The notes under the pieces: generated by a model | Database searches by the model: none | What the model was told of the DNA's origin: nothing | What the model saw: the letters and a program-made list of their open reading frames with translations, nothing else | Shown: positions 17,273 through 27,072 of the stretch, one piece after another | Numbering within the stretch: the stretch's first letter is position 1 | Layout of the letters: every line of letters begins with the position of its first letter | Origin: CAMCXT01 sp040403315 | Lineage (GTDB): Bacteria; Bacteroidota; Bacteroidia; M30B66 | Assembly (NCBI GenBank): GCA_040403315.1 | Contig: JBBAKX010000001.1 | Span: 1-64,000 of the forward strand | Reading direction: 5' to 3' | DNA: 64,000 nt | Program-made: the position numbers and the translations under genes

Positions 17273-20005
17273 ATGGACACATTCAGCTACCTCGCCGCCT
17301 CCGACCCTGCCACTTTAGACAATCTATATCAACAATTTCAGGAAAATCCCGCCTCTGTCGACAGCAGCTGGGCAGCTTTCTTCGAAGGTGTAGATTTTGC
17401 GACCAAAAATTATCCGCAAAAGCCACAGTTGGGAAATGGTGAAATTCCTGAAAATGTATCCCGCGAATTCAAGGTTATTAACCTTATCAATGGTTATCGC
17501 TCACGCGGACACTTGTTTACAAGAACAAATCCAGTTCGCGAAAGAAGGAAATACACGCCAACGCTTGAAATTCAAAATTTCGGGCTATCAACTGCCGACC
17601 TTGAAACAGTTTACCAAGCTGGCACATTGATCGGCACTGGTCCATCCAAGCTGAGCGCCATTATCAAACATCTTGAAGACACATATTGCCAGAGCATCGG
17701 TGTCGAATACATGTACATCCGTAACACCGAAGTGGTAGAATGGATGCAGAAAAAAATGGAAGGCAGCCGCGGTAGAACCGAATATTCGAAAGAAGAAAAA
17801 AAGGCCATCTTTCAAAGACTGAACGACGCTGTTGGGTTTGAGAGCTTCTTAGATAAAAAGTTCGTTGGTCAAAAACGATTTTCGCTTGAAGGTTGCGAGG
17901 CATTAATTGCTGCCCTCGATCATGTTATTGAACGCGGTGCTGATCTTGGAATTCGTGAATTCGTAATGGGAATGGCACATAGAGGTCGTCTTTCCGTTTT
18001 GGCAAACATCTTTAAAAAAGATTGCAAAAGCATTTTTACCGAATTTGAAGGGAAAGACTACGATGATGAAGAATTTTCGGGTGATGTAAAATACCATCTT
18101 GGTTATTCAACCAATGTTAAAACCCGAGGAGGTGTTGATGTTCGTATGACGCTTGCTCCAAATCCATCGCATCTTGAAGCTGTTGGACCTGTTGTGGAAG
18201 GCATCGCACGCGCGTTTGCTGAGGAAGAACACGACAACAATCTCGATAAAATTGCGCCGATCATCATCCACGGAGATGCAGCCATCGCTGGACAAGGTGT
18301 TGTTTACGAAACAGTCCAGATGGCGAAGCTTGATGGGTACAAAACAGGCGGAACCATCCACATTGCTGTAAACAACCAGGTTGGATTTACTACGAATTAC
18401 ACCGACGCTCGTACTTCTATTTATTGCACCGATGTAGCGAAAGTTACACTAAGTCCGGTATTTCACGTAAATGCCGACGATGTTGAAGCTGTTGTTTTTG
18501 CAGTGGATATGGCGATGGAATTCCGACAGAAGTTTCATGGAGATGTGTTTATCGACTTGCTCGGTTACCGCAAATATGGTCACAATGAAGGCGATGAACC
18601 TCGTTTCACACAGCCGATCCTTTACAAAGCCATTGCTCAACACCAGAATCCACGTCAGATTTATCTGGATCGATTAATTGGTGAAGGAAATTTAACCCAA
18701 GAAGAAGCAAATCAGTTTGATTCAGAATTACGCTCAAAGCTTGATCTGGCTTTAGAATTGGCTCGTAAAACAGATAAAAACGTTATCAGTAATTTCCTTG
18801 AAGCGATTTGGAAAAAGTACCGGACTGCAACAGAGGAAGACTTTATTAAATCGCCCAAAACAGCAGTATCCGAAAAGCAATTAAAAGAAATTGCTAAGGT
18901 TGTTTACACCGTTCCTGAAGGCATGAAATTCTTCAAAAAAATGGAGAAAGTGCTTCAAGACAGAAAAGACATGGTTGAAAAAACCGGTTTGATTGATTGG
19001 GGCATGAGCGAAATGCTTGCGTATGGTTCTTTGCTCCAAGAAGGACATCCAGTGAGATTTTCAGGGCAGGATGTGGAACGTGGCACGTTTTCTCACCGAC
19101 ATGCTGTATTGAAAATCGAAGATTCGGAGGAAGAATACGTTCCGTTGAGCAATATCAGTAAAGATCAAGCTCGTTTCAATATCTACAATTCTCTGTTGAG
19201 TGAATATGCAGTATTGGGATTCGATTATGGATATTCGCTCGCAACACCTGAAGGATTAACGATTTGGGAAGCGCAATTTGGTGACTTCAACAATGGAGCG
19301 CAAATCATGATCGACCAATTCATTTCTTCTGCCGAAGATAAATGGAGAAGCCAAAGCGGATTGGTGATGCTACTTCCTCATGGTTACGAAGGGCAAGGCG
19401 CAGAGCACTCGTCTGCTCGCTTAGAGCGCTTCTTAACTCTGTGTGCTGAGCTTAATATGTTTGTTGCAAACGTTACCACTCCGGCCAATTACTTCCACAT
19501 GATTCGCCGTCAATTGGCACATCCATTTAGAAAGCCTTTGGTGGTGATGTCACCAAAAAGCCTACTTCGTCATCCAAAATGTGTAAGCGAACTAAAAGCA
19601 TTTACCCACGGAACTTTCGAAGAATTAATCGACGACAATTCCGTAAAAGCTGCCGATGTAAAACGCGTGGTTTTCTGCACAGGCAAACTCTATTATGAAT
19701 TGTTGGAACAGCGTGATGCAGGCGACTTAAAACATGTTGCATTGGTGAGAATCGAGCAACTGTATCCTTTCCCGATGCAGCAATTTGAGGCCGTTTTGAA
19801 AAAATACAGCAAAGCCAAGCAATTAGTTTGGGCACAAGAAGAGCCTGAAAACATGGGCGCTTGGATGTATTTGTTGCGCAAACTCCGTCATTTAGCAAAC
19901 ATCGAAGTTGTTGCCCGCGCCGAAAGTGGTTCGCCTGCAACTGGAAGTTCAAAGCGTCATGCTGTTGAGCAGAAAGCTTTGGTGGCGAAGGCTCTGGGGA
20001 TGTAA
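17273..20005 (+). CDS. sucA: 2-oxoglutarate dehydrogenase E1 component
   Basis: A 910-residue thiamine-diphosphate enzyme. It decarboxylates 2-oxoglutarate and transfers the succinyl group to the lipoyl domain of E2 in the TCA cycle. The N-terminal E2-interaction segment is visible (ENPASVDSSWAAFFEG), then RGHLFTRTNP, FVMGMAHRGRLSVLAN, GDAAIAGQGVVYETVQM and NNQVGFTT of the ThDP/Mg site. The transketolase-like C-terminal region follows (FSGQDVERGTFSHRHAV, LPHGYEGQGAEHSSARLERF). The length is normal. Unusually for this gene, no E2 (sucB) follows: the next gene is convergent lepA, 85 bases away. The gene must therefore rely on an E2 encoded elsewhere. Confidence 0.97.
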   Translation: MDTFSYLAASDPATLDNLYQQFQENPASVDSSWAAFFEGVDFATKNYPQKPQLGNGEIPENVSREFKVINLINGYRSRGHLFTRTNPVRERRKYTPTLEIQNFGLSTADLETVYQAGTLIGTGPSKLSAIIKHLEDTYCQSIGVEYMYIRNTEVVEWMQKKMEGSRGRTEYSKEEKKAIFQRLNDAVGFESFLDKKFVGQKRFSLEGCEALIAALDHVIERGADLGIREFVMGMAHRGRLSVLANIFKKDCKSIFTEFEGKDYDDEEFSGDVKYHLGYSTNVKTRGGVDVRMTLAPNPSHLEAVGPVVEGIARAFAEEEHDNNLDKIAPIIIHGDAAIAGQGVVYETVQMAKLDGYKTGGTIHIAVNNQVGFTTNYTDARTSIYCTDVAKVTLSPVFHVNADDVEAVVFAVDMAMEFRQKFHGDVFIDLLGYRKYGHNEGDEPRFTQPILYKAIAQHQNPRQIYLDRLIGEGNLTQEEANQFDSELRSKLDLALELARKTDKNVISNFLEAIWKKYRTATEEDFIKSPKTAVSEKQLKEIAKVVYTVPEGMKFFKKMEKVLQDRKDMVEKTGLIDWGMSEMLAYGSLLQEGHPVRFSGQDVERGTFSHRHAVLKIEDSEEEYVPLSNISKDQARFNIYNSLLSEYAVLGFDYGYSLATPEGLTIWEAQFGDFNNGAQIMIDQFISSAEDKWRSQSGLVMLLPHGYEGQGAEHSSARLERFLTLCAELNMFVANVTTPANYFHMIRRQLAHPFRKPLVVMSPKSLLRHPKCVSELKAFTHGTFEELIDDNSVKAADVKRVVFCTGKLYYELLEQRDAGDLKHVALVRIEQLYPFPMQQFEAVLKKYSKAKQLVWAQEEPENMGAWMYLLRKLRHLANIEVVARAESGSPATGSSKRHAVEQKALVAKALGM

Positions 20006-20026
20006 AAATTACTCAAGGTGTTTTAT

Positions 20027-20046
20027 CCGTGGACTGAAGTCCACGG
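20027..20046. repeat. 20-bp palindromic element between convergent sucA and lepA
   Basis: CCGTGGACTGAAGTCCACGG is an uninterrupted 20-base sequence whose 9-base arms pair around a GA centre. It lies between two stop codons facing each other and could act as a two-way terminator hairpin. It shares the GGACTGAAGTCC heart with the site at 33551. The spacer right of it (20053-20092) is made of short degenerate ACTCAAGACT-like repeats. Confidence 0.8.
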
Positions 20047-20090
20047 TTGCGGGTACTCAAGACTCAGTACTTATTACTAAAGACTCAAGA

Positions 20091-21878
20091 CTAATCCAAC
20101 TTCAACACCGCCATAAACGCCGATTGCGGAATCTCTACAGAACCAACTTGGCGCATGCGCTTCTTACCTTCTTTTTGTTTTTCGAGGAGCTTACGCTTAC
20201 GAGAGATATCTCCACCGTAACACTTGGCAGTTACGTCTTTACGCATTGCTTTCACCGTTTCGCGGGCAATTACTTTTGCACCGATAGAAGCTTGGATCGC
20301 GATTTCGAACTGTTGACGTGGCAATAATTCTTTTAATTTTTCGCAAATCTTCTTACCGAAATCAAAAGCATTGTCGCGGTGAATCAAAGACGAAAGTGCA
20401 TCTACAGGCTCGCCGTTGAGCATCAAATCGAGCTTGATCAATTTCGATTCGCGGTAATCAATTGGATGGTAATCGAATGATGCATAACCGCGAGAAAGCG
20501 ATTTTAATTTGTCGTAAAAATCAAATACAATTTCACCCATCGGCATTTCGAAAATTAATTCTACACGGTCGGTGGTGAGGTAATTTTGATTTACGAGCAT
20601 CCCTCTTTTTTGGATGCACAAAGTCATGATAGAACCAGTGTATTCAGCCTTTGTAATTACTTGAGCACGAATAAATGGTTCTTCGATGCGGTCTAATTTG
20701 CTAGGATCGGGCAGATCGGTAGGATTGTTTACTATTAGATCTTCCCCATTGGTTAAATATGCATGGTACGACACGTTTGGAACTGTCGTGAGCACAGTCA
20801 TATTGAATTCTCTTTCGAGGCGCTCTTGGATGATTTCCATGTGCAACATCCCCAAGAATCCACATCTGAAGCCGAAGCCCAATGCGGCAGATGATTCTGG
20901 CTCGAAGGTCAACGATGCATCATTCAATTGAAGCTTTTCCATCGAATAACGAAGCTCTTCATAATCTTCAGTATCTACCGGAAAAATCCCTGCAAATACC
21001 ATCGGCTTCACATCTTCGAACCCTTTAATTTGGTCTAAACACGGACGGTCAACATGGGTAATCGTATCCCCTACTTTCACTTCGCGTGCTTCCTTAATTC
21101 CAGAAATTAAATAACCAACATCGCCGGTTTTAACTTCATCTCTGGCTTCAGGTTTTAAGCGCAACAAGCCAATTTCATCCGCGAAATAGGTGCTTCCCGT
21201 TGCCATGAATTTAACCTTATCGCCTTTTTTAATCGATCCGTTTAACACCCTGAAATAGGCATAAATTCCTCTGAAAGAGTTAAAAACAGAATCGAAAATC
21301 AATGCTTGAAGTGGCGCGTCAGGATCTCCTATAGGCGCTGGAATTCTATCGATAATGGCTTGAAGAATTTCATAAACACCCATTCCTGTTTTACCAGAAG
21401 CAGGGATGATTTCCTCGCGTTTACAGCCAATCATATCCACAATTTGGTCTTTCACTTCCTCTGGCATTGCGCCCGGAAGATCCATTTTATTGAGGATTGG
21501 AATAATTTCCAAATCATGCTCTAAAGCAAGATAAAGATTACTAATAGTTTGTGCTTGAATACCTTGCGCAGCATCTACAATAAGAAGCGCACCTTCGCAA
21601 GCGGCAATCGAACGAGATACTTCGTACGAAAAGTCAACGTGGCCGGGCGTATCGATCAAATTGAGGATATACTTTTCCCCATTGATTTCGTACTCCATTT
21701 TAATCGCCTTACTTTTAATCGTGATCCCGCGCTCGCGCTCAAGATCCATATCATCAAGCACTTGAGCCTGCGATTCGCGTTTGGTAATTGTCTTGGTATA
21801 TTCGAGCAATCGATCTGCAAGGGTTGATTTCCCGTGATCGATGTGTGCGATAATGCAAAAATTGCGGATGTTTTTCAT
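20091..21878 (-). CDS. lepA: Elongation factor 4 (ribosomal back-translocase)
   Basis: A 595-residue translational GTPase. G1 (AHIDHGKST), G3 (DTPGHVDF) and G4 (NKMDLP) are all present. The LepA-specific C-terminal domain is visible (VIARETVKAMRKDVTAKCYG, then GGDISRKRKLLEKQKEGKKR). EF4 binds stalled or mis-translocated ribosomes in the cytoplasm or at the membrane. The gene is alone on the minus strand, convergent with sucA. A TATCTTTG box ends only eight bases before the ATG, suggesting a very short or absent leader. Confidence 0.97.
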   Translation of the reverse strand: MKNIRNFCIIAHIDHGKSTLADRLLEYTKTITKRESQAQVLDDMDLERERGITIKSKAIKMEYEINGEKYILNLIDTPGHVDFSYEVSRSIAACEGALLIVDAAQGIQAQTISNLYLALEHDLEIIPILNKMDLPGAMPEEVKDQIVDMIGCKREEIIPASGKTGMGVYEILQAIIDRIPAPIGDPDAPLQALIFDSVFNSFRGIYAYFRVLNGSIKKGDKVKFMATGSTYFADEIGLLRLKPEARDEVKTGDVGYLISGIKEAREVKVGDTITHVDRPCLDQIKGFEDVKPMVFAGIFPVDTEDYEELRYSMEKLQLNDASLTFEPESSAALGFGFRCGFLGMLHMEIIQERLEREFNMTVLTTVPNVSYHAYLTNGEDLIVNNPTDLPDPSKLDRIEEPFIRAQVITKAEYTGSIMTLCIQKRGMLVNQNYLTTDRVELIFEMPMGEIVFDFYDKLKSLSRGYASFDYHPIDYRESKLIKLDLMLNGEPVDALSSLIHRDNAFDFGKKICEKLKELLPRQQFEIAIQASIGAKVIARETVKAMRKDVTAKCYGGDISRKRKLLEKQKEGKKRMRQVGSVEIPQSAFMAVLKLD

Positions 21879-21885
21879 TGCTTGG

Positions 21886-21893
21886 CAAAGATA
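21886..21893 (-). promoter_or_regulatory. Candidate -7 box abutting lepA
   Basis: On the minus strand this reads TATCTTTG, an exact match to TAnnTTTG. Its last base is at 21886 and the ATG begins at 21878. Since transcription normally starts several bases after the box, the mRNA may be leaderless or nearly so. Confidence 0.5.
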
Positions 21894-22067
21894 GTTGAAA
21901 TGGGCTACTCTCGATTAACGATTGAGCGATGAAAGATTAACGATAATCGATTTACGAAAAACGATTTTAGACGGTCTATAAGTGATGAACTACATTCACC
22001 TATACTTGTAATTAACAGCCGCTAACAACAATTTGTTTCTACTACTCAGCTTTTAAAATTCTTTTTT

Positions 22068-22207
22068 TGCCGGCCGCCGCATTCATATTCAATTCCAATT
22101 AATCCTCCAAGGCGGCGCCGCGCTTTACGCTAATAGTCCTCGCACCGGGAAAATCGGCGCTGCGGTCTATCCGCTTCAATCGCTGCCGGGAGCATTCGGG
22201 TATGCAT
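22068..22207 (-). other. GC-rich intergenic island, unexplained
   Basis: The 346-base spacer 21879-22224 is AT-rich apart from this block. A GC-only run (GCCGGCCGCCGC near 22069-22080) and a second GC-rich tract (about 22107-22200) stand out sharply. On the minus strand the tract contains ATTGAAGCGGATAGACCGC and GCGAGGACTATTAGCG. It also has a 25-codon ORF (22130-22207) ending in TAG. It resembles GC-rich intergenic sequences with an AGCGGATAG-like string that I associate with Bacteroidota genomes, but I cannot name the element. It might be a small structured RNA, a degenerate repeat or the remnant of a gene. It follows the DUF1801-like gene on the same strand. Confidence 0.5.
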
Positions 22208-22224
22208 AATCTTCCAGCTATCAA

Positions 22225-22617
22225 TCAAACCAAGCTTTTCCCATACTTCTCTCCATCAATCACCAAGGCTTTTTCGAGCAAGTGTAAAAATGTGCCAAGA
22301 AAATCTTCGTCCGCTAATCGATTCTTCAGCATCACAAGCTTTACAATTTTTCGGTCGTCGGGATGGAATATCCCTGACTCATCATATTGAACGAGCAATT
22401 TGCCCCAATAAAAGGCGAAATACAATCCGAATTTTTTATCCACAGTGAAATATCCAATCGGTCCATAGCGGTAAATAAATGGTGCGCTATAACTCATTTT
22501 GGTGTAGAGTCGAGCATCAGAATTAAGAATTAAATCTGTAATTAAAATTAAATCTGCAACAATCGACTTGTCTTGCTTTTCAAGCCAAATTTGCCATGCA
22601 TGAATTCCTGAATGCAT
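22225..22617 (-). CDS. DUF1801-like small protein
   Basis: A 130-residue soluble protein. The central TKMSYSAPFIYRYGPIGYF string and the later GLYFAFYWGKLL and DDRKIVKLVMLKNRLAD resemble DUF1801 (YdhG-type) proteins, which usually show a KWGVPFYYYNG-like stretch and a C-terminal helix pair. The molecular function of this family is unknown. No signal peptide is present. The gene stands alone, with a GC-rich island just downstream and about 250 AT-rich bases upstream. Confidence 0.6.
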   Translation of the reverse strand: MHSGIHAWQIWLEKQDKSIVADLILITDLILNSDARLYTKMSYSAPFIYRYGPIGYFTVDKKFGLYFAFYWGKLLVQYDESGIFHPDDRKIVKLVMLKNRLADEDFLGTFLHLLEKALVIDGEKYGKSLV

Positions 22618-22819
22618 TTTAATTGTATTTATTCAATAATTTAATTTTGAAATTTAATACAATGTCAAATGCACTAGAAATAAAAAATGCCTTGGAAAAT
22701 TAATTCCAATGCATTTGTGGGGCTAACATGAATAAAACACTTAGTTCAAATACTTTCCTATCGCTAGGATGTTCTGTGTTTTTTGAACCTCTTCTTTTAT
22801 CGCTTAATTGACTTTCTTA

Positions 22820-22866
22820 TTTAAAACGGATCAATTCACCCTCTCTTGAATGAATCGATCCGTTTA
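22820..22866 (-). terminator. Rho-independent terminator of the collagen-like gene
   Basis: Read on the minus strand, AACGGATCGATTCA pairs with TGAATTGATCCGTT (14 bp, one G-T wobble) and is followed by TTTAAA. It begins just after the stop of the collagen-like gene. The rest of the spacer 22618-22871 shows no ORF. Confidence 0.75.
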
Positions 22867-22871
22867 TTCAT

Positions 22872-25800
22872 TTACATCCAAACGCTTCTTCCGATAACAT
22901 GCCAAATGTTGCCGTCTGAAATAATATAGATTCTGCTATTTCGGTCCATTCCACTTGAATATGCTGTTGCAAATTCACCAACATTTGGATAAAAAATATT
23001 CTCATCCATTCCTTTTATTCCAGATGGAGAATACAGTCTTAATTCATCATTAGACATAGCAACAAAAATCTCGATTACTTTGCCCGAATTGCCCTCTGCA
23101 CTTGGTAAATTGATATTTGAGTATGCCCAATTGTCAACATCTGGCCCTTTAGTGATCATGTATTTCATGTCCACTTGAACATCCATAAAAGAACCATTGT
23201 TTTCAATAATTTGCACCAAGCTTCCAGCGCCAGGATTTTGCCATGAAGCATTTCCACTTCCATCAGAAGTTAAAACCTTGCCGTCACCTTCAGTACCATC
23301 ATTGATTCGAACATTGCCGTTAACATGCAATCTAGCTTGTGGATTGCGCTCGTTGATCCCAACATTTCCTGTCGACTGAAGATTGATATGATCATCTCCA
23401 TCATTTGCAATTCCGATTTCTAATGTTCTTGCTTCGGAGCCATCGCGGTTCATTGAAATCATGTACCAATCATCTCCACATCCTCCTGGACCTGGTTCTT
23501 GCGCAATAATACCTGATGTTACATGCTCTGCGATTACATCTCCGCAAGTATTGTTGATTGTAAAGTCGGATGCTTCGTTCACTTCACCGAGTGATAACAA
23601 TCCGTTTGCAATGCGCATTTTGATTGTACCATTGCTGTTGTCGGTATTGTTTGTCCCAACTGCAACCACACCGCCGTTGTTGGTGATGTTGTTGTCGTTC
23701 ACCCATGCACTTCCATTCCAATAAGCAGTTGCGCTAGTTGATGCACCTTCGGACAAGCCTCCATTGCTTCCTGAACCACCATTACTTGACACGGCTGTAG
23801 AATTGAGTTGTACCCAACCCGGTTCGGTTGTCGCTAAATAGGTTTGGAATGCCACATCATCACCTTGTTGATTCCCATTTGCATAAGCATTTCCTGACGG
23901 ATAAACATCTTCATTGCTCCCCCAAACTAAGTTTCCACTGCAGTCTTCAGTTTGACGGATTTGAATAGTGTACTGCTGCCCTTCTTGTACCATCACGTTG
24001 TTTAACTGATATTCGTGAAAGGTAAGATCACCATAATCTGCTCCTGTGGCAACAAAGTTCTTTGTTTCTAATACCGTTCCAGAAGTTCCATTGCCTGCAA
24101 AAACTTCCAAAGTCAAACTGATATCACCACCGCATTCAGTGGCATTTTCAGATGGATCTTCATAACCATTATTGAAGTATCCAACTTTCGCTGTTACTTT
24201 CGATAATCTTCCTGTGGCTGAAGCTGTGAAACTTTGACCAACCGATTGATTGTAATCCAATCCAAAATACCATCCTCCAGGATGTTGTTCAGCACTTTGA
24301 TCGATTTCTCCTGCACCTGTTAATCCTTGATATCCTTGGAATGTGCGATCGTCGCTATTGTAGATAATCATTCCTTCAACTGGTGTCATTTCATTCCTTT
24401 GCTCATCATCAAGGCGTGAAATTAATAGCGCTTTTGAATCGGATTGAATTTCAAGTGCTGCAGATGTGTTTGGAGTAGATGTTCCAATCCCTACACTTCC
24501 ACCATTGTTAAAAATGTTGCTGCTATTTACAACCCAGTTAGTACCATTCCAATAAGGAGTATTTCCAGCAGTTGAGCCATCAGGAAGCAATCCTGAGTCG
24601 CCTTGTTCACCCTGAGGGCCTTGTGGGCCGGTTAAACCAATCGGACCTTGAGAACCAACTTCTCCCTGAATACCACGATCACCTTGTGCGCCAGTAAAAC
24701 CAATCGGACCTTGTGGACCAACTTCGCCTTGGATGCCTTGAGCACCAGCAGGACCAGTTTCACCTTGAANNNNNNNNNNNNNNNNNNNNNNNNNNNNNNN
24801 NNNNNNNNNNNNNNNNNNNNNNNNNNNNNNNNNNNNNNNNNNNNNNNNNNNNNNNNNNNNNNNNNNNNNTACCTTGTTCGCCTTGCAGGCCAGTAAAACC
24901 AATCGGACCTTGTGCACCAACTTCTCCTTGGATGCCTTGAGCTCCAGCAGGACCAGTTTCACCTTGAATACCTTGTTCGCCTTGCAGGCCAGTAAAACCA
25001 ATCGGACCTTGTGCACCAACTTCGCCTTGGATGCCTTGAGCTCCAACAGGACCAGTTTCACCTTGAATACCTTGTTCTCCCTGAAGACCAGTCAAACCAA
25101 TTGGACCTTGTAGACCAACTTCACCTTGGATGCCTTGAGCACCAGCTTCACCTTGAATACCTTGTTCGCCTTGAGATCCAGTAAAACCAATCGGACCTTG
25201 TGCACCAGTTTCACCTTGAATACCTTGTTCCCCCTGAAGACCAGTCAAACCAATTGGACCTTGTAGACCAACTTCGCCTTGGATACCTTGAGCTCCAGCA
25301 GGACCAGCTTCACCTTGAATACCTTGTTCGCCTTGAGATCCAGTAAAACCAATCGGACCTTGAGCACCAGTTTCACCTTGAATACCTTGTTCTCCCTGTA
25401 GGCCAGTTAAGCCAATTGGACCTTGTAGACCAACTTCACCTTGGATGCCTTGAGCACCAGCTTCACCTTGAATACCTTGTTCGCCTTGTGAACCAGTTGA
25501 GCCAATTGGACCTTGTGGACCAACTTCGCCTTGGATGCCTTGAGCGCCAGTTTCACCTTGCATACCTTGAGGACCTACAGGCCCCGGATTAGCATTGCCA
25601 GAATGCAAGGCATAAGGTACAGACCAAAGTTGGCTTGCCCCCATATCAACAAAACCATTACCGAGATCTGCTTCAACCTTAATACTTAACTCGCTGGCTC
25701 CCCAGTTAATTTGATTGAAATTCTGCAAACCAGCACTTGTTGGAGCACCTTGTCCGATGACAAGATTGAACAAACCAAACTGGTTGGTATTTATTGATTG

Positions 25801-26016
25801 ATGAACCTCTTGGTAAATTTCCAAGTTAGGCTGACTTTGTCTAAATAGCGAAATCCTAATTGAAAGCGATTGATTTGCAATCACTTGCCCTGAAGAATTT
25901 CGAGCAACGGCTTGATAGTTTACACCTTGTGGAACATCTTGTGTCATTGCATTGGTATTGAGTCCGGCAACGAACAACATACCATAAAACCATGCGGATA
26001 CGGAAAACTTTTTCAT
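22872..26016 (-). CDS. Collagen-like repeat surface protein, interrupted by an assembly gap
   Basis: This is one gene read across the 100-N gap at 24770-24869. The N-terminus has a signal peptide and the common Bacteroidota start QGVNYQAVARNSSGQVI with an immunoglobulin-like first domain. From about residue 143 it is a Gly-X-Y collagen-like rod (GIQGETG, GPIGFTG, GLQGEQ units). After the gap the rod ends (GEQGDSG), followed by a tail of about 570 residues containing ALEIQSDSKALLISRL, PVEGMIIYN and VGIGTSTP motifs typical of trimeric surface and tail-fibre-like proteins. The two sides are in different frames only because of the N count. The small T9SS protein lies 35 bases upstream and is probably co-transcribed. 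Confidence 0.85.
24590..25588 (-). repeat. Collagen-like Gly-X-Y coding repeats
   Basis: The coding DNA is built of 9-base Gly-X-Y triplets arranged in larger modules of about 54 to 99 bases. The modules spell variants of GIQGETGPAGAQ, GIQGEVGAQ and GPIGFTGLQGEQ. Neighbouring modules are nearly identical at the DNA level, which explains the assembly break inside the block. Confidence 0.9.
24770..24869. other. Assembly gap (100 N) inside the collagen-like gene
   Basis: Exactly 100 N, a conventional size for gaps of unknown length. Minus-strand sequence left of the gap ends ...CAAGGTA and resumes TTCAAGGTGAAACT. Joining the flanks with no bases gives an in-frame GIQGETG, so the true missing length should be a multiple of 3, and of 9 if the Gly-X-Y register is kept. 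Confidence 0.97.
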
Positions 26017-26051
26017 TTTCTTGATTTAATGTATTGAATAAAAATTGGGAA

Positions 26052-26564
26052 TTATTGGGTCTTGGTAATTCTGAGTGTAGTGGTGGATTTTGATTGGATG
26101 TCCTGAACGGAAACCAAATAAATTCCAGCTCTGAGATCGTCGCCATAAAAGTTGAAACTGGCTCCAGATTCTGTTACATGAACCAACTGGTCTTTCCGAA
26201 TTTGACGGCCTGCCATATCAGTAACTTTCAAAAGAAAATCAGCTGCGGCTGAAGGGCGAATGTTCAAACTGAAATTTTCGTCAAATGGATTCGGCCAACA
26301 GTTAACCGATACGGCTCCGTTTCCCCAGTTGGGAAGGCTTGCAACAATGCCATCGTTGGGTTGCTGAAATCCTTCAGTTAGAATAAACGCAGCGCTACTT
26401 TTGGTTAATACAATCGTTTCTCCGATCGTGCTACTAAAAGCAAGATTCGCTTGCTGATTCTCATACACTCCGCCTTGAGCGGAGATTACTTGTCGCTCTG
26501 TAAATTGAGCCTGTGTGGCTGCCGAGAGACTTAATAATGAAACGAATAGGTAATGTTTCTTCAT
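26052..26564 (-). CDS. Small T9SS type A sorting-domain protein
   Basis: A 170-residue protein. Signal peptide (HYLFVSLLSLSAATQAQ), a short domain with QVISAQGGVYENQ and GETIVL...LTEGFQQPN, and a T9SS type A C-terminal sorting domain (NCWPNPFDENFSL, then DLRAGIYLVSVQD). This layout is common in Bacteroidota, where such small proteins sit directly upstream of a collagen-like or tail-fibre-like gene, as here (35 bases). The sorting domain predicts export through the T9SS and surface attachment. Its partner lacks an obvious sorting domain, so this protein may help anchor it; that is inference. Confidence 0.85.
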   Translation of the reverse strand: MKKHYLFVSLLSLSAATQAQFTERQVISAQGGVYENQQANLAFSSTIGETIVLTKSSAAFILTEGFQQPNDGIVASLPNWGNGAVSVNCWPNPFDENFSLNIRPSAAADFLLKVTDMAGRQIRKDQLVHVTESGASFNFYGDDLRAGIYLVSVQDIQSKSTTTLRITKTQ

Positions 26565-27072
26565 GGGTTCAATTATTTTGTTGAACCAAATCTCAGTGTA
26601 ATTACCTAGTGGTTATCACCCTTGAAGGCCATTCCATTACATTGTAAGAAAATCAATCGGGTGGGTTACTTTTGAACGTATTTTTAAAATAGAGATAACC
26701 AATAAAACGAGTAAAAACCAGGCTTACAGAAAATAAATAAAATCAAATGCCAATTCGATTGCTGTGATATATAATCGTTAAATGATGAAATAAATAACTT
26801 CTTGCGCGCTAAACGTTAGATCGCTCACAAGTGTCATTTAACCAATAAACATCAATTTTTTATTTTTTCTACACTCCGTCTGAATAAAAACTATTGAAAT
26901 AGAAATTCCAAAGCGCCAAATCAAAAGAGGAAAGAATAACAGTAAAAGCCAATAAAATCGGGGGCTTTAAGATGCTTAATACAAATCAGCATACAATTTC
27001 TCTATACTATTCGCTAAACTCCAATTGATTTTTACAATTGCTGTTTTAAGTAAATTAAAGTGCAATAAAAAG
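26565..27072. other. AT-rich intergenic region without recognised genes
   Basis: About 500 AT-rich bases between the T9SS gene start and the dsbD terminator. It must hold the promoter for the small T9SS and collagen-like genes. No ORF of convincing composition, tRNA or clear repeat was seen. A single GCGCGCT patch near 26804 and a TATA-like AT tract are the only irregularities. Confidence 0.6.

Noticed and set aside
24597..25113. Plus-strand and alternative-frame ORFs across the collagen repeats (Leu/Lys- and Thr/Asn-rich)
   Set aside because: They are out-of-frame translations of the Gly-X-Y repeat DNA.
22872..26016. Two separate or frameshifted collagen-like genes
   Set aside because: The frame change is caused by the 100-N gap. 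The flanks join in frame with no bases.
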